Positions 49,085-59,846 of a DNA stretch of 64,000 nt are shown one piece after another. Where the stretch lies: assembly GCA_015680685.1 (NCBI GenBank), contig MNCI01019084.1:539577-603576 (forward strand), in the 5' to 3' direction. The stretch is from Gnetum montanum. Its lineage: Eukaryota > Streptophyta > Gnetopsida > Gnetales > Gnetaceae. Every line of letters begins with the position of its first letter. The stretch's first letter is position 1. The position numbers were made by a program, and so were the translations under genes. A model generated the notes under the pieces. The model was given only the letters and a program-made list of their open reading frames with translations. It was not told the DNA's origin and made no database searches.

Positions 49085-49409
49085 ACCTCAAATTTGTCTA
49101 AGGACAAGTTTACGCTCCATCACGCACGGCAGCGTGATGAGCGTAATAAGCTCTGAAGACAGGTAAATTTGTTCAAGGACAAGATTACGCTCTTTCACGC
49201 ACGGCAGTGAGATGAGCGTAATAAGCTCCAGGACAATAAAAGCACCTCAAAGTTGTCTAAAGACAAGTTTACGCTCCATCACGCACGGCAGCGTGATGAG
49301 CGTAATAAGCTCCGAGACAGTGAAGACACCTCGAATTTGTCTAAGGACAAGTTTACGCTCCATCACGCACGGCAGCGTGATGTGCGTAATAAGCTCCAGG
49401 ACAGTTAAG
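49085..49409 (+). repeat. Four ~80-bp tandem repeats with double hairpins in the E1 LTR
   Basis: Each unit holds TTGTC-TAAG-GACAA and then a long stem in which TTACGCT plus CATCACGC pairs with GCGTGATG plus AGCGTAA around an ACGGCA loop, with one unpaired C. Units start near 49085, 49167, 49243 and 49327. A variant stem (TTTACGCTG with CAGCGTAAA) lies at 49537-49575. They lie 400-700 bp upstream of the TATA box. Confidence 0.85.
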
Positions 49410-49798
49410 GGGAAAATCCAGAGAGACACGACGGGTTGGCACTTGTTCTCGCGCGGCGCTTGGTTAATTAATCTTTACGCACCTTACGCAGCGATGCATA
49501 CTCGTGCGTAGGACAGAATGCAAGTGCGTGCTCATTTACGCTGCGTCACGCACAGTAGCGTGATCAGCGTAAAACTAGCCTGAGTGCGTGGTTGTTATAT
49601 CAAGCTTGCACTCATGCACGCAACGCAACGCGAATGAGCGCAAACGTAGCCGAGACATGTTTATCATGGGCCTGCTCTCCACACGCACCGCATGCAAACG
49701 AGCGTGCTATGCGTAGTCGCAGTTCGACTTAAAAGGAGCAGGTCTACAGGATCCGCGACATTCGGGCCCACATCATCAGGGTTGCGCGTGTCGCGGAC

Positions 49799-49806
49799 TA
49801 TAAATA
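49799..49806 (+). promoter_or_regulatory. TATA box of the E1 LTR promoter
   Basis: TATAAATA followed by CCC, as in LTR3b (43995-44002). Transcription of the sense RNA is expected about 30 bp downstream. Confidence 0.75.
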
Positions 49807-50605
49807 CCCTGGTTGACACGTGAACGAAAAGGGACGAGGACGACAAAGAAAGAAGGAGGCAATAACAGAGAATTAACAGTTAACAGAGCAGGGATCACTT
49901 TTGACAGAGACCAAGAGGACAAGAGCATTTTCTGAGCAAGGGAACTTATCGCCCTGAAACAGAGAAACAAGAGCAACCTCTTGGCAGCAGACATCATCCC
50001 TCGACAGAAACAAAACATAGCACGCCTGAGCTCCAAACAGCAGATCTATCTGAGAGCCGAGAAGCAGAGCAGAAATTGCAGAGTTGTCTTGCCCGGTTAG
50101 CAAGTTCTATCGGTTCGAAGATCGTTAGACTTCAGAGCTTGACCGTTCCTGCACCTGAGCTTTGGTCCAAAAGGTAGATCGGAGTTCTGTTAGGCAGTTT
50201 TCTTGCTGTTTTGTGCTCATCTTTGTATTCAAAATTATTGGGAGTTTTTTTTTCTCCCATTGTGGCATTGTATTCACCCAATCACACATTCTATTTGGCA
50301 TTGAAAACACAGATCTTTGATCTTTGCAAATTGCACGATTTTTGCTCCTGATTCGCATCTTTTCGGCGTTTTGGCGTTATCTTCACAGTAGTCCATTTAC
50401 GTCGTTATCTTACCATTTTACGATCGATCTACAATTAGCATCGTTTTACTGACCCGTAAGTCCCTGTCTGATCGACAAGACCGTTCAAGCCACCACGGAT
50501 TCGTTTTTCCAGCTTAGCCCTCGCGCGGATCCGTGCTAAAAACTTTGTACACGGAATCTCGGTCGGTATTTCCAGCTGCCGACGTTTTCCGTCGTTACAG
50601 TTTTC

Positions 50606-50624
50606 TGGCGCTAGAAGGAGGGCC
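50606..50624 (+). other. E1 primer binding site
   Basis: TGGCGCTAGAAGGAGGGCC, six bases inside the LTR, and shared with E2 except for one CpG change. The primer tRNA should end in GCGCCA; I could not assign it. A 220-bp leader without features follows. Confidence 0.75.
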
Positions 50625-50844
50625 TTTAGGCTCCGATCCGAATATTTCGGGTAACCCTGTTAGCGATCTATACCCTAGGCCATAGACGTAATACCTCTAG
50701 CGAAGTCTAAGGTCATCTTGTGGTATTCGATCGGTCACAAAGACGATTTCTTTGAAATCCGGCAGGGTAGAAAGCCTTTTGTGCTGTTTGCCAACCTTTT
50801 CTTTTTGTCAAAATCCGATTTTCGCCATTTTTCATCGTTGATCC

Positions 50845-53800
50845 ATGGATTCTTACTACGTTAACGCGACAACCACAACCGCCATGGTCACTGTCGACCC
50901 GGGCGTCGCTCCCGTGAACCCGACGGTGGCCACGGGGCCAGCCACCGGTACAACCGGTCCCCAGGGACCCCTGCACCGTTCATTAAGGCTTCAGGGGAAA
51001 GATCCCATATTTACGGTCATAACCCCTGAGGACTACAACTTTATTTGCGTCAAGATCCAGGCGAGGTTGGCTCTCAGCCGAGCCGAGCTTGAGGCAAAAC
51101 GCAACTTTGAGGTGCTCCACCGAGGAGGTTACGATTTCAAGCCAACGGCTTATGATATAATCCCCTTGACCGAGCACCAAAACGAGCTGATTTCTCAGCT
51201 GATCATGGCTAGAGGCCAGGCCTCATAGCCTGCGGTAGAGCCCGAGCGTGAGGAGGAAGCAGAGGCAGAAGACGAATTCGCGGCCATGTCGGAGCATTCG
51301 TTCCATACCCTATCTCCTCAGACATACGTAAATCTGTTGTTCCCTTTCAACGGAGAGACGGCTTCTATAGACTCGGCCATGACCATGCAGATGCACATAC
51401 CTGTCCTCCCTCAGGCCAACGCGTAGCCATCTGGGTCGCACCAGGTAAACGCGCAGCCTTCTGGGATGCAACTGCAGTATAACGCGGGGACATTTCCGTT
51501 GCAGCAGACAGTGAACATTCTGGCGGCCGGACCGACAGCCACCCTTCCCCATTTCATTCCCTACATATAGACTCATGCCACGCCTTCGACTCGTCCCGAA
51601 GTATTCCTGCCTCCGCCAACTCAACAGCATGCTGCGACCGTGCCGCCGCAAACTTTTGTCCAGTACCCGGCGGCGAGTCATTGGGTCAACCCAGCGATAG
51701 GCCAGCAAACGCAGGCAGCTTACACTGTACAACCCCCGCCAGCACCAGCGGCGCAATTTTCACGGGTGCTTCCTCGTTACGTTTACCACTACGCTCAGCA
51801 GCAGGCTACGGCTAACCTGCCATCACAGGTCGGCAGGTGGTGGTCTTCGCAGGCCCCTCAGACTGTAGGGATCCCTGCCCCACCAGCTATTACCCAACCG
51901 CCCCCGGCATCTCAGTGGGCAAGGGCTGTCCATCCAGTCCCTCCGCCTGCTGCACCGCAGCCCGCTGCACATCAGCCTACGACACAACAGCCTGCTGCAC
52001 AACAGCCTGCTGCACAACCGCAACCGTTAACAGGTTTGGATCAAGCGTTCCAGCTTATCCAGACACTTACTGAGGAGGTTCGACGCCTCAAGACCGCTGG
52101 ATCTGACAACATTCAGATCACGGATTTCTACCAAGATGATCCGATTAACCCAGCGGTCCCCGTGTTGTCGTTGCCACCAGGGATGTCCCTCGTACATTTT
52201 ACTAAGTATAATGGGGAGGGGGATCCCAACACTCACTTGGCCACCTTCAGGTCTGAATCCTTGTTATTGCAACCATGGCCACACACTCTCGTCAGAGTTT
52301 TTGCAATGTCGTTAACAGGAAAGGCTTTAGACTGGTACTGAGCTCTCCCGCGCTCTTCCATTACAACATTGGAAGAGCTGCTGACCCAATTTGTGACCCG
52401 GTTCAGATACAACATGAAACCGGAAGTCACGTTGGAGCAGCTTATGGGGGTGAAACAAGACCCGCTCGAACCGGTCCAAAAGTTCATACAACGCTAGAAC
52501 GCTACCTTGAATGAGATCCGTGACCCGATCGCGGACTCCCATCTGCTGGCCATATTCAAGGGAGCGGTCAACGACTTTATTAAGTCCAAGCTGTATTACC
52601 TTTCCCCTGGAGACATACGCCAGGCCTTCGCCCAAGTCCGGAGCATCCAAGATGCTGCGGAAGCTAGCAAAGACCCAGCGTACATTGCTTACAGAAATAC
52701 GCACAATAAGGCTAAGGACAAAGGTAAGCCACCAACCACCACTGTAGCGGCACTGACCGAGAAGGCCAAAAATAAGGGCAAGAAGGCCCCAGCGACAGCA
52801 CCGCCTGAGACCACGACTAGTGCCACCACTAGCCAGCCCACGGCTGCCCCTGAACAGCCCCCCCAACCAAAACCGAATTTTGAGCGTAAAGACCGTTCAA
52901 AATACGTGGCTCTTCCAGTGAAACACTCTGAACTACTGAAACAACTGTTAGCAGAAGGACACATTCAACCCAAGAAGGTGTCCGAGGAAGCCCTGAAACG
53001 TCACAGACGGCACTGTGAACTGTCGAGGGATCCTTCCTTAGCGTTGCCTAACGAGCCGGCAGTTCCGAGATCTTTCCGGCTGGATCGATTTTGTGACTAC
53101 CATCAGATGTGTGGTCACGACACGGATTACTGCTCGGCGTTGAAAGACGATATTCAACGCATGATCGACGAAGGTCATCTGAAGCTAGACAGCAGTAACC
53201 CAACCCGGCCAGAAAACCAGACATTACATGTCTATAAGGATCCGTTAAACGCAACTTACGATCCTTATACAATCACCGTGGTGAGTACGGACGGGGAGCG
53301 TAAAGAGCCGCCAAAGCAACCTTTTGTTTTGCGGGTGCCCGCCAGCTCACAAGGGGGGGCAACCACTTCTTCGGCAGCAGGTGGGGTCTCACGGCCGCCG
53401 TTCATTATACGGGCGCCTTCACAAGCACGACCTCAGCCACACGCTACCTCTCAAGCCGTAGCTTCGTCTGCGCCCACACCAAGGGCGCCCTTCATCATTA
53501 GGGCGCCCCGACCACAGGCTGCTCCTCTCACGCAGGGGCAGACCTCTAACCAACACCAACAAGCATCACCTCCTAAGCGGAAGAAGGAGAGCACAGAAGG
53601 CAACCCTACGCTCGGCTTCCCGAAGCCTAGGCCCCTGGCCTCTGTGCCCATGGCTATGCCCCAGAAGCATGGCAAAGGTACAGAAACGCAGCAGCCTTCT
53701 CTTGGTAGGAATAAAACCGACCCCTCTCCTGACACCACTCCACCTCGGGAGATCCGTCTCTTGGGGCGGAAGGAGGAGGATAAGGGGGAGAAACCACCCT

Positions 53801-53856
53801 GCCAAGAGAAGGACCTCCTCAACGCATTCACGCAGGTCAAACAAGATCTCAAGTAG
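50845..53856 (+). pseudogene. gag: E1 gag part of a gag-protease polyprotein
   Basis: ATG at 50845 opens one frame running through to protease, interrupted by TAG at 51226, 51424, 51568, 52495 and 53854 and TGA at 52339. N-terminal block (residues 1-127), then a Pro/Gln/Ala-rich linker (about 250-400), then the capsid-like region around FTKYNGEGDPNTHL and KSKLYYLS (about 450-610). A CHHC-type knuckle, CDYHQMCGHDTDYC, lies at about 53090-53131, as in Tat elements. The C-terminal linker has PFVLRVP and two PFIIRAP motifs. The stops are at Gln or Trp/Arg codons of the relatives, so no frame is lost. It would assemble the particle if intact. Confidence 0.92.
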
Positions 53857-54702
53857 AAGAATACCACGCTAAGCTTGTACGATCTGCTCATGACTTCTCA
53901 AAAGCATCGTGAGGCTATGGTACGCATGCTGACGTCCATATTAGTGGACGCCAGCCTGCCAGCAGAAGAGGAAGCAATACACGCTATTATGTTTCCTTCT
54001 GACGTTGAACAACCCAAGCCCACCTCATTGACCTTTCTGGACGAGTCTGATAAAGATGATCCGGAGAAGGGTCAAGTGACGACGGAACCGATGTTCATCA
54101 CCATTCGAGTCGGTCAGTACCGCATCCGGAGGGTGCATGTGGATGATGGCATAGTCACTAATGTCGTTCCCTATTCCATTGTGGATAGGTTGGGTCTGGT
54201 CGACCAGATCACTCCCACGACAACGGCCTGCGTAAAATCCTTCAATGGAGCACGGGTTCACGTCAAGGGGACAGTGCGTATTGAGTTTGTGGCGGGGAAT
54301 CAGTTCCCCACAGAAGCCACATTTCTGGTCGTTGAGGAGATGCCAGGCTTCAACCTGATCTTAGGGAGGTCGTGGTTAGCCCAGCTGAGGGCTGTCTCGT
54401 CGCCTATCCACCAGGAGATACACCTGCCCTATGCCGGGGGGGAGGTTATCATACGCGACGACGAGGTCACTCCCAGGACCGTCAGTAACGTTGCGGAAGA
54501 ACGGGGTTCAGAGGTTGAAACGGCTGATGACCAGCCTTCTCCCCAAGCCCCTAAACAGACCAATGATACTACTGACGGTCTAGCCTGGGCTGACCTGCCA
54601 TTTCCAGATGACAGCGTAGAGGAGTCGGACTGCAAACCTCCTTGCCCATATGCAACAGTGAACATCAAAGCCGCTAAGAAGCAGTTGCGCGTGGATGGCT
54701 GA
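53857..54702 (+). CDS. pro: E1 aspartic protease part of gag-pro
   Basis: It continues in the gag frame after TAG 53854-53856. RRVHVDDGIVTNVVP holds the catalytic Asp in the DDG form, and FNLILGRSWLAQL with SSPIHQEIHLPY is the second half of the fold. The role is polyprotein cleavage during particle maturation. The frame closes at TGA 54700-54702. If the sense RNA is spliced at 54717/54718, this TGA would be another mutated codon. Confidence 0.88.
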   Translation, partial: KNTTLSLYDLLMTSQKHREAMVRMLTSILVDASLPAEEEAIHAIMFPSDVEQPKPTSLTFLDESDKDDPEKGQVTTEPMFITIRVGQYRIRRVHVDDGIVTNVVPYSIVDRLGLVDQITPTTTACVKSFNGARVHVKGTVRIEFVAGNQFPTEATFLVVEEMPGFNLILGRSWLAQLRAVSSPIHQEIHLPYAGGEVIIRDDEVTPRTVSNVAEERGSEVETADDQPSPQAPKQTNDTTDGLAWADLPFPDDSVEESDCKPPCPYATVNIKAAKKQLRVDG

Positions 54703-54937
54703 ACGAAGCCTTACAGGGTGCGTACATGCAAGTTAGCATATTCACCAAATGCTTGTTTTCTGTGTGCCTATGTGCTTTATGCTTGTTTTTTTTATGTCTG
54801 CGTGCTTTGTATCTGCGTGCTTTTACGCTTCGTTCTTTGACTTTTGCCTTTTACGCTTCGTCTTTTACCATTGCATATGTCATTTTACGCATGTTCGTAT
54901 ATGCATGTTTCTTTACGCAGTTTATCTGTTTACCTAT

Positions 54938-55232
54938 TTTACGCACTGGCCCGCAACGGCCTTAAACTAGTTGGCAAAAAAAAAACACTTTTTACGCACT
55001 GGCCCACAACGGCCTTAAACTAGTTACCAAAAGAAAACATTCTTTACGCAATGGCCCGCAACGGCCTTAAACTAGTCAGTTTACGCAGTGGCCCGCAATG
55101 GCCTTAAACTAGTCAGTTTACGCAATGGCCCGCAATGGCCTTAAACTAGTAGCTCTTTTTCAATTTACGCAGTGGCCCGCAACGGCCTTAAACTAGTTAA
55201 TTTACGCAGCGGCCCGCAATGGCCTTAAACTA
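54938..55232 (+). repeat. E1 hairpin array A (seven GGCC-type units)
   Basis: Units near 54938, 54991, 55042, 55080, 55117, 55164 and 55200 consist of TTTACGCA, two to three bases, GGCC-CGCAAC-GGCC and a TTAAACTAGT tail, separated by 0-20 bp. Stems are perfect in all seven, and variation is in the loop and lead. The array lies between the convergent 3' ends of gag-pro (54702) and the antisense gene (55323). Confidence 0.92.
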
Positions 55233-55322
55233 AGACAAAATGACGAAAAATATGATAAATAGTCAACTTTATAACATCTTTGTCTCATTGTGACAGAATG
55301 CCAAAAAACAGGAAAAACAAAA

Positions 55323-58300
55323 CTATGCGTGGCCCCCGCTGCCACTATCACCAGTGTCCCTTAGCTCAGGATCAACCCCCAAAAGGTCGTCCTCTAGTGG
55401 GCCTTCGTTTCCAGGAAGTACTTCTTCTGGAAAGATTGTCTCTTCATGAGACTCTAGTTCTACTGCTGGCTCCACAGGAAGACGCTCTTCCTCATTGCGT
55501 TCCACTTCCGTTCCCATAGCCTCTTCCTCCAACCCCTCATCGGGCGCACGCGCTCCATCTTCTGGTATCTAAAAACACCAATAGCGTAAACATCAGAATA
55601 AGCAGCGTTATGTCAGGAGACGCACTGGCTAAGTAGTGCGTGGGCTTACCTGAGATGACCCAACTCCTGCAGCGAAGGGAAGCTTGTCTAGTCCAGCCCA
55701 CAAACGCTCCATGATTTCATCCTCGGTCAGGTCTTGCCATGCGTCTGCGCCCGAGGCCATCCCTGCCTTCACCTTTCCTTTCTCCACGCTGCTCCAGGAG
55801 GGAGGATCGGGATAGAAGGTAGGGATCGAAGCTTGGTCCCCAGGAAAGACCATTGCTCTCTCTGGAGAAGTAGTGACGGTCACCTGCTCCTCAAACTTCT
55901 TGAAAGCCTCGGACACTCCAATGGTATCGACAAAGACCTCCAAGGAATGTGCTTTGATAGCAGACTCACAGTAGCGTTTTCGGTATGTGTTGCTTTCCCT
56001 TTTATATACATGTTTGTGGTCTTTCTCTTTCTGCCCCCATTCCTGAACACCCGCGCAGTAGTCCCTCCAGTCTCGGCTCTTTTGAGCAAGGAGCTCTATC
56101 TGCATCCTTTGCTCTATCAGGGCTCGACTGGTCTGTACATTGTTCTTGACCGCTGTCCAATAATGGGCATGGTCAATAACAGCTGTACGCCAGTCGTTGT
56201 CACCGGTGACTCGAGCCTGTAGGAACTCATAACGCGCCTTCAGATCTTCGACTTCCTTAGTCAGGGAGTCGATCTTTTGCTCAGATCGCTGCAATTTCTT
56301 CCATAGGGCCTCATTTACGTTCCTGCTTTCCCACACGGAGCGTGTCGAGCGTAACGCACATTTACGCATGTCCTCATAAATGTTGCGTGGCACGACCGCC
56401 CCATCAGATGGAGGCTCTGTTGTGCCCAAGTCAATGGGCTCCGCAGGGTCCCATCGGAGGTGAGCTCCTGACAGAAAATAGACATCAACACAGATGACAG
56501 CTTAACAGTGAGACATTACATACACGCTTTGGTCTACTTACCGGTACCAGGATCGGCACGTTCAAGACGCTTGATCATTTCGTTAAGCACGCCTTCCACG
56601 ACGGCAAACTTGTCCGAGAGATCCCTCCATTCCTCGTTAGCCGCAGCTGACGTGGAGGCATCCCCTTCCCCTGTAACATAATTGCGTTAAAAAAGTACGG
56701 TATCATAGACATTAGTAAATCATCTAAACCATATGCTTCCCTACCCCTGCCGGTGACAGTGGCAACGTCACCAACATTTTCCTGACTCCTTGCTGTTTCA
56801 CGCACTGGGGTTTGTGCGTCTCTTGCTCCCGTAGCAGGGGCCTCCTCCCCAGTCTGTACGCGGCCCCCACTCGTAGCTGGGGCCGCCCCACGCGCTGACG
56901 CCTGCGTGCGGCACATCTTAACAGTCGGGGCCTCTGCTTCTAAGGTCGAGGCCCCCTCCCCACTCCTTAACACTACTGCCCCTGTCTCAGGGGTCAGCCC
57001 ACTTGTCTTTTTCACTGTGCACATTCCCATACATTAGGCAACGATTACACTGGACAAAATAAAACACTGCGTATACAAGCTGAAACACTTACCAGCCGGA
57101 GGCTTAGTCCGCTGCACCGTGAGCCCCACAGTGTGGCTGACCTCGCCCCCAGGAGCCTCGGCCAGACGGAGCTTTTTCCGTCGAGCTGCAGGCTCCACAA
57201 TTTCCTCGGCCAGACGCTTCCCTCGCGAGGCGTCGCCGGTGTAGGTGGGCATTATCCCACCTACACTGTCAAGTCCTCGCACCCGGGGTGCCGCCATGCC
57301 TTTCGTCGTCACGGACATAGACTCTCCGATCCCCTCCAGTGGATCCTGCCCACGGGTAGTGTTGAGGATGTGAGCAATCCATGGTTTCGACAGTTGGTCT
57401 CAGTCCTGTAGCACCTAGACCCCGTTCCTCTGGACCACCAGGTACTCAGCAAACCGCCGGAGGGTAGCGATGAAGAAGGCATGGTGCACATTGAAGCGAG
57501 ACTCAAGCTTCTCGCGAAGGTTGACCATCTCGCTCCGCAGACCCTTGGAAAGATGGGTTCCCCAGTCGAAGTGGGCTCCCTCCTCTAGCACCTCTCGCAT
57601 GATGCGCGTTTGTTCTACCGAAAAGTTCCGCGCTTGTGAGAGGGTCTTGGGGAAAGTCCGAGCCCGAAACAGGGGATACAGCGTCTTGGCAGTCGCCAAC
57701 TCGAACTTCTCGCAGGGGAATCCCTTTTGGTCTTTAGGGATTCTTGCCCACTCCTGCAGAAGCGCCTCCACTTTGACGCCTCTCTGGGCCTTCACGTTCA
57801 CAGGAAGGCCGCCAGCGGGGACGCCGAACAGGTCCGAAAAGACCTGCGCGTTAATGTCAAAGTTCACACGCACGTTATGCACGCGCGTGCTGAAGCAGTC
57901 AGCCTTCGCGTTGAAGGAGTCCACTAGGCCGATCATCTCGCTGGCGGGAACGTCAGGAGTGGCAGCCAGGAAAAGGTGCAACAGCCCTGCGGTCTGGAGG
58001 TTGGCGACCACCACAGCTGGCGCCGCCGAGTGGCCAAGCCACCGCTGCGCCTCTTTGATGTCCCCATATCGAAAGAGGACGTCCCTCGCCCCACGGCCAA
58101 AAATTGTGAGGGTAATCTCCCGAGATTCCCTAACTGTAAGGTAAAATACAAGTCAAACAACGCACAACGTTATTGCCATAGACATAACACGCAAATACGC
58201 ACATAACACAAATACGCAACAACCGTACCGAGGCCAAACGGCAGCAGGAATTGCGGAAGCTCAATTTCCACGTCCTCGACGCTGAGGGGCGGATCCAGTG

Positions 58301-59433
58301 TCCAATCCTCGTGCAGCCATCCGAGTTCTTGGCACTTTTGGAAGGCTTCTGCATAGCGTGAGTGGTACTCACGCATCTCATGGCCGATTTGTCCGATGAC
58401 ACCGACGTGAACGTTATTTGTCACGATGAACTCTGTTATTGCTGTTTCGGCACAGGACAGCGTGTCGCCTTCGCCGAATAGCTGGCCGTCGCGTATAAAA
58501 TACCTGTACAATACAGCGTAAGTTTAGCCACGTTACACAGTTAGACCTTTTTACATTGTAGCATATAACACTAAGCATAGTTCTCCAGATCTGCTTACCC
58601 GCCTGCGTAGTATACTGTGCCCTGCAGGTTCTGGAAATACGTCGACACATGGCGGGCCACGAACAGCTTATTGTATGCGTGGTAGCAGTTGAAACGGTCC
58701 ATATCTCAGATCCATTGCAAGTTCCTCAGACCCTGAGAGCTGAGGGCTCGGTCCTTGGGATTGCCCGTCTCAACCGCCCCATCTGTCAGGTAAGCCAGAA
58801 TCCCCTGTGAAGACCCTGGCAACAGGTGCTCCAGAACGGCACCAGCAACATCTCCGGTCACGTTCGACCAAATGATGATGCTGAAATTACGCAGCAAAAA
58901 CTGCAGAAATTCCAACGTCCCCTTTCAATACCAGATGGCTTTCCCCTGCACCCTTGTATGTGGAGGAGGGACATTTGGCACAATGGGGTTTAACCAACAC
59001 AAAACCCCCATAATATCCAACAAAAGCAAAATGGGTTTCAGCGCGATGCTGTAGAAAACGACCCATACGCGTTAATACATTTGCGTGTACATCTTTACAT
59101 TTAACAGAAACAGGCAAATCGCAAAACTTAGCCACGCTGAAATTGCCCAAACCCTTGCAACAACGCAAGGTTTGTCCCTGACAACGGCAATGGACGCAAC
59201 CTCACAAAAACCCTCGCATTAAGCTAAGGTCTACAATTCAACATACACATTACGCTAGAAACATTTAGGCAAATGAAACAACAAACATATAGACAAGCGT
59301 AAAGAAGAGCCTACCGGTTGAGTGGCGTCGGGTCGCAGACATCGATCAGTGCCTGCGAGACGCGGTTCAGGTTAGCGTGCACCTCGTCGAGTTTTGCTAG
59401 CTTGGTGTTCTGCTTCTTCACCTTGGGCGCCAT
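55323..59433 (-). CDS. Antisense eight-exon gene of E1, ~1059 aa, unknown function
   Basis: Exons (minus): 59433-59315, 58880-58599, 58503-58229, 58133-57093, 57014-56745, 56670-56542, 56467-55650, 55568-55323; total 3180 nt. All seven introns (about 74-434 bp) are GT-AG and every phase agrees. The start MAPKVKKQNTK lies 168 nt below a TATAAATA box. The region around exons 3-4 holds LFGVP (about residue 330), TLYPLFRARTF and FFIATLRRFAEYLV, which recall the extra ORFs of Tat/Athila elements. A basic ARRKKLRL near 540 could be a nuclear signal. Exon 7 is coiled-coil-like, and exon 8 is an acidic tail ending at TAG 55325-55323. Three in-frame stops (TGA 58708, TAG 57417, TGA 57402) fit C-to-T decay. 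Not a known enzyme. Confidence 0.82.
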
Positions 59434-59846
59434 TACGCTAGTGGTAGGATTTCTTCACAGCTTGCGTACGAATAGCAGGAAAACTTACAGTTCTGCCTTT
59501 CTCCGCTCTGCCTAGCTCACGCCTCTTCTTTTCTTCTGCTCCGCCTTTCCTCTGCTTGTAAATCCAGATAGTCAGCAACCATTTTTCATCTAAAACCGCC
59601 TATTTATACGCGAAAATTTCCGACTTGACCCCAGATTTAAGTGGAACTTTCCGGAAACGGAATCCGAAAATCCGGTATTAATTCGGTTGATATCGCACGC
59701 TCGTCTGTCCGAAATGACGTTAAACTACTTCATCTTATCGCCTCGTAATCGGGTTGCATTGATTACACATTTTCTTGTAGCATGCCACGTCTGGCGACAT
59801 CCCTTCATTTGTCTCCTAACCATTTATGCACTTGCCGGTTTTGCAG
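59434..59846. promoter_or_regulatory. Divergent region between antisense gene and RT exon
   Basis: On the minus strand TATAAATA at 59608-59601 precedes the antisense ATG by 168 nt, a normal plant promoter distance. On the plus strand the right end is the pyrimidine-rich stretch before the RT acceptor. Confidence 0.65.

Larger units (their letters stand above)
49023..50599 (+). repeat. E1 5' LTR
   Basis: TGAAACACCGTG to GTCGTTACA, 1577 bp. The start matches the E2 and E3 LTRs, and the end precedes the PBS by six bases. Conserved blocks with E2 include GTCTGATCGACAAGACCG near 50466. U3 is filled with hairpin-bearing repeats. No partner LTR is in the window. Confidence 0.88.
54718..59846 (+). 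other. Putative Ogre-type intron between protease and RT
   Basis: Donor ACAGG|GTGCGTAC at 54718 and acceptor GGTTTTGCAG|GAC at 59845-59846 are both in phase 0, so splicing would join protease and pol in one frame. Ogre elements are known to have an intron at this place. The acceptor area is conserved in E4 (ATGCAG|GATCG) and weakly in E3 (GGCAAG). At 5.1 kb it is large because it contains array A and the antisense gene. Pol has no obvious own start codon in context. Confidence 0.55.

Noticed and set aside
49212-49511. Open frame with repeated peptides in the E1 LTR
   Set aside because: It follows the ~80-bp tandem repeat in U3 upstream of the TATA box; a repeat artefact.
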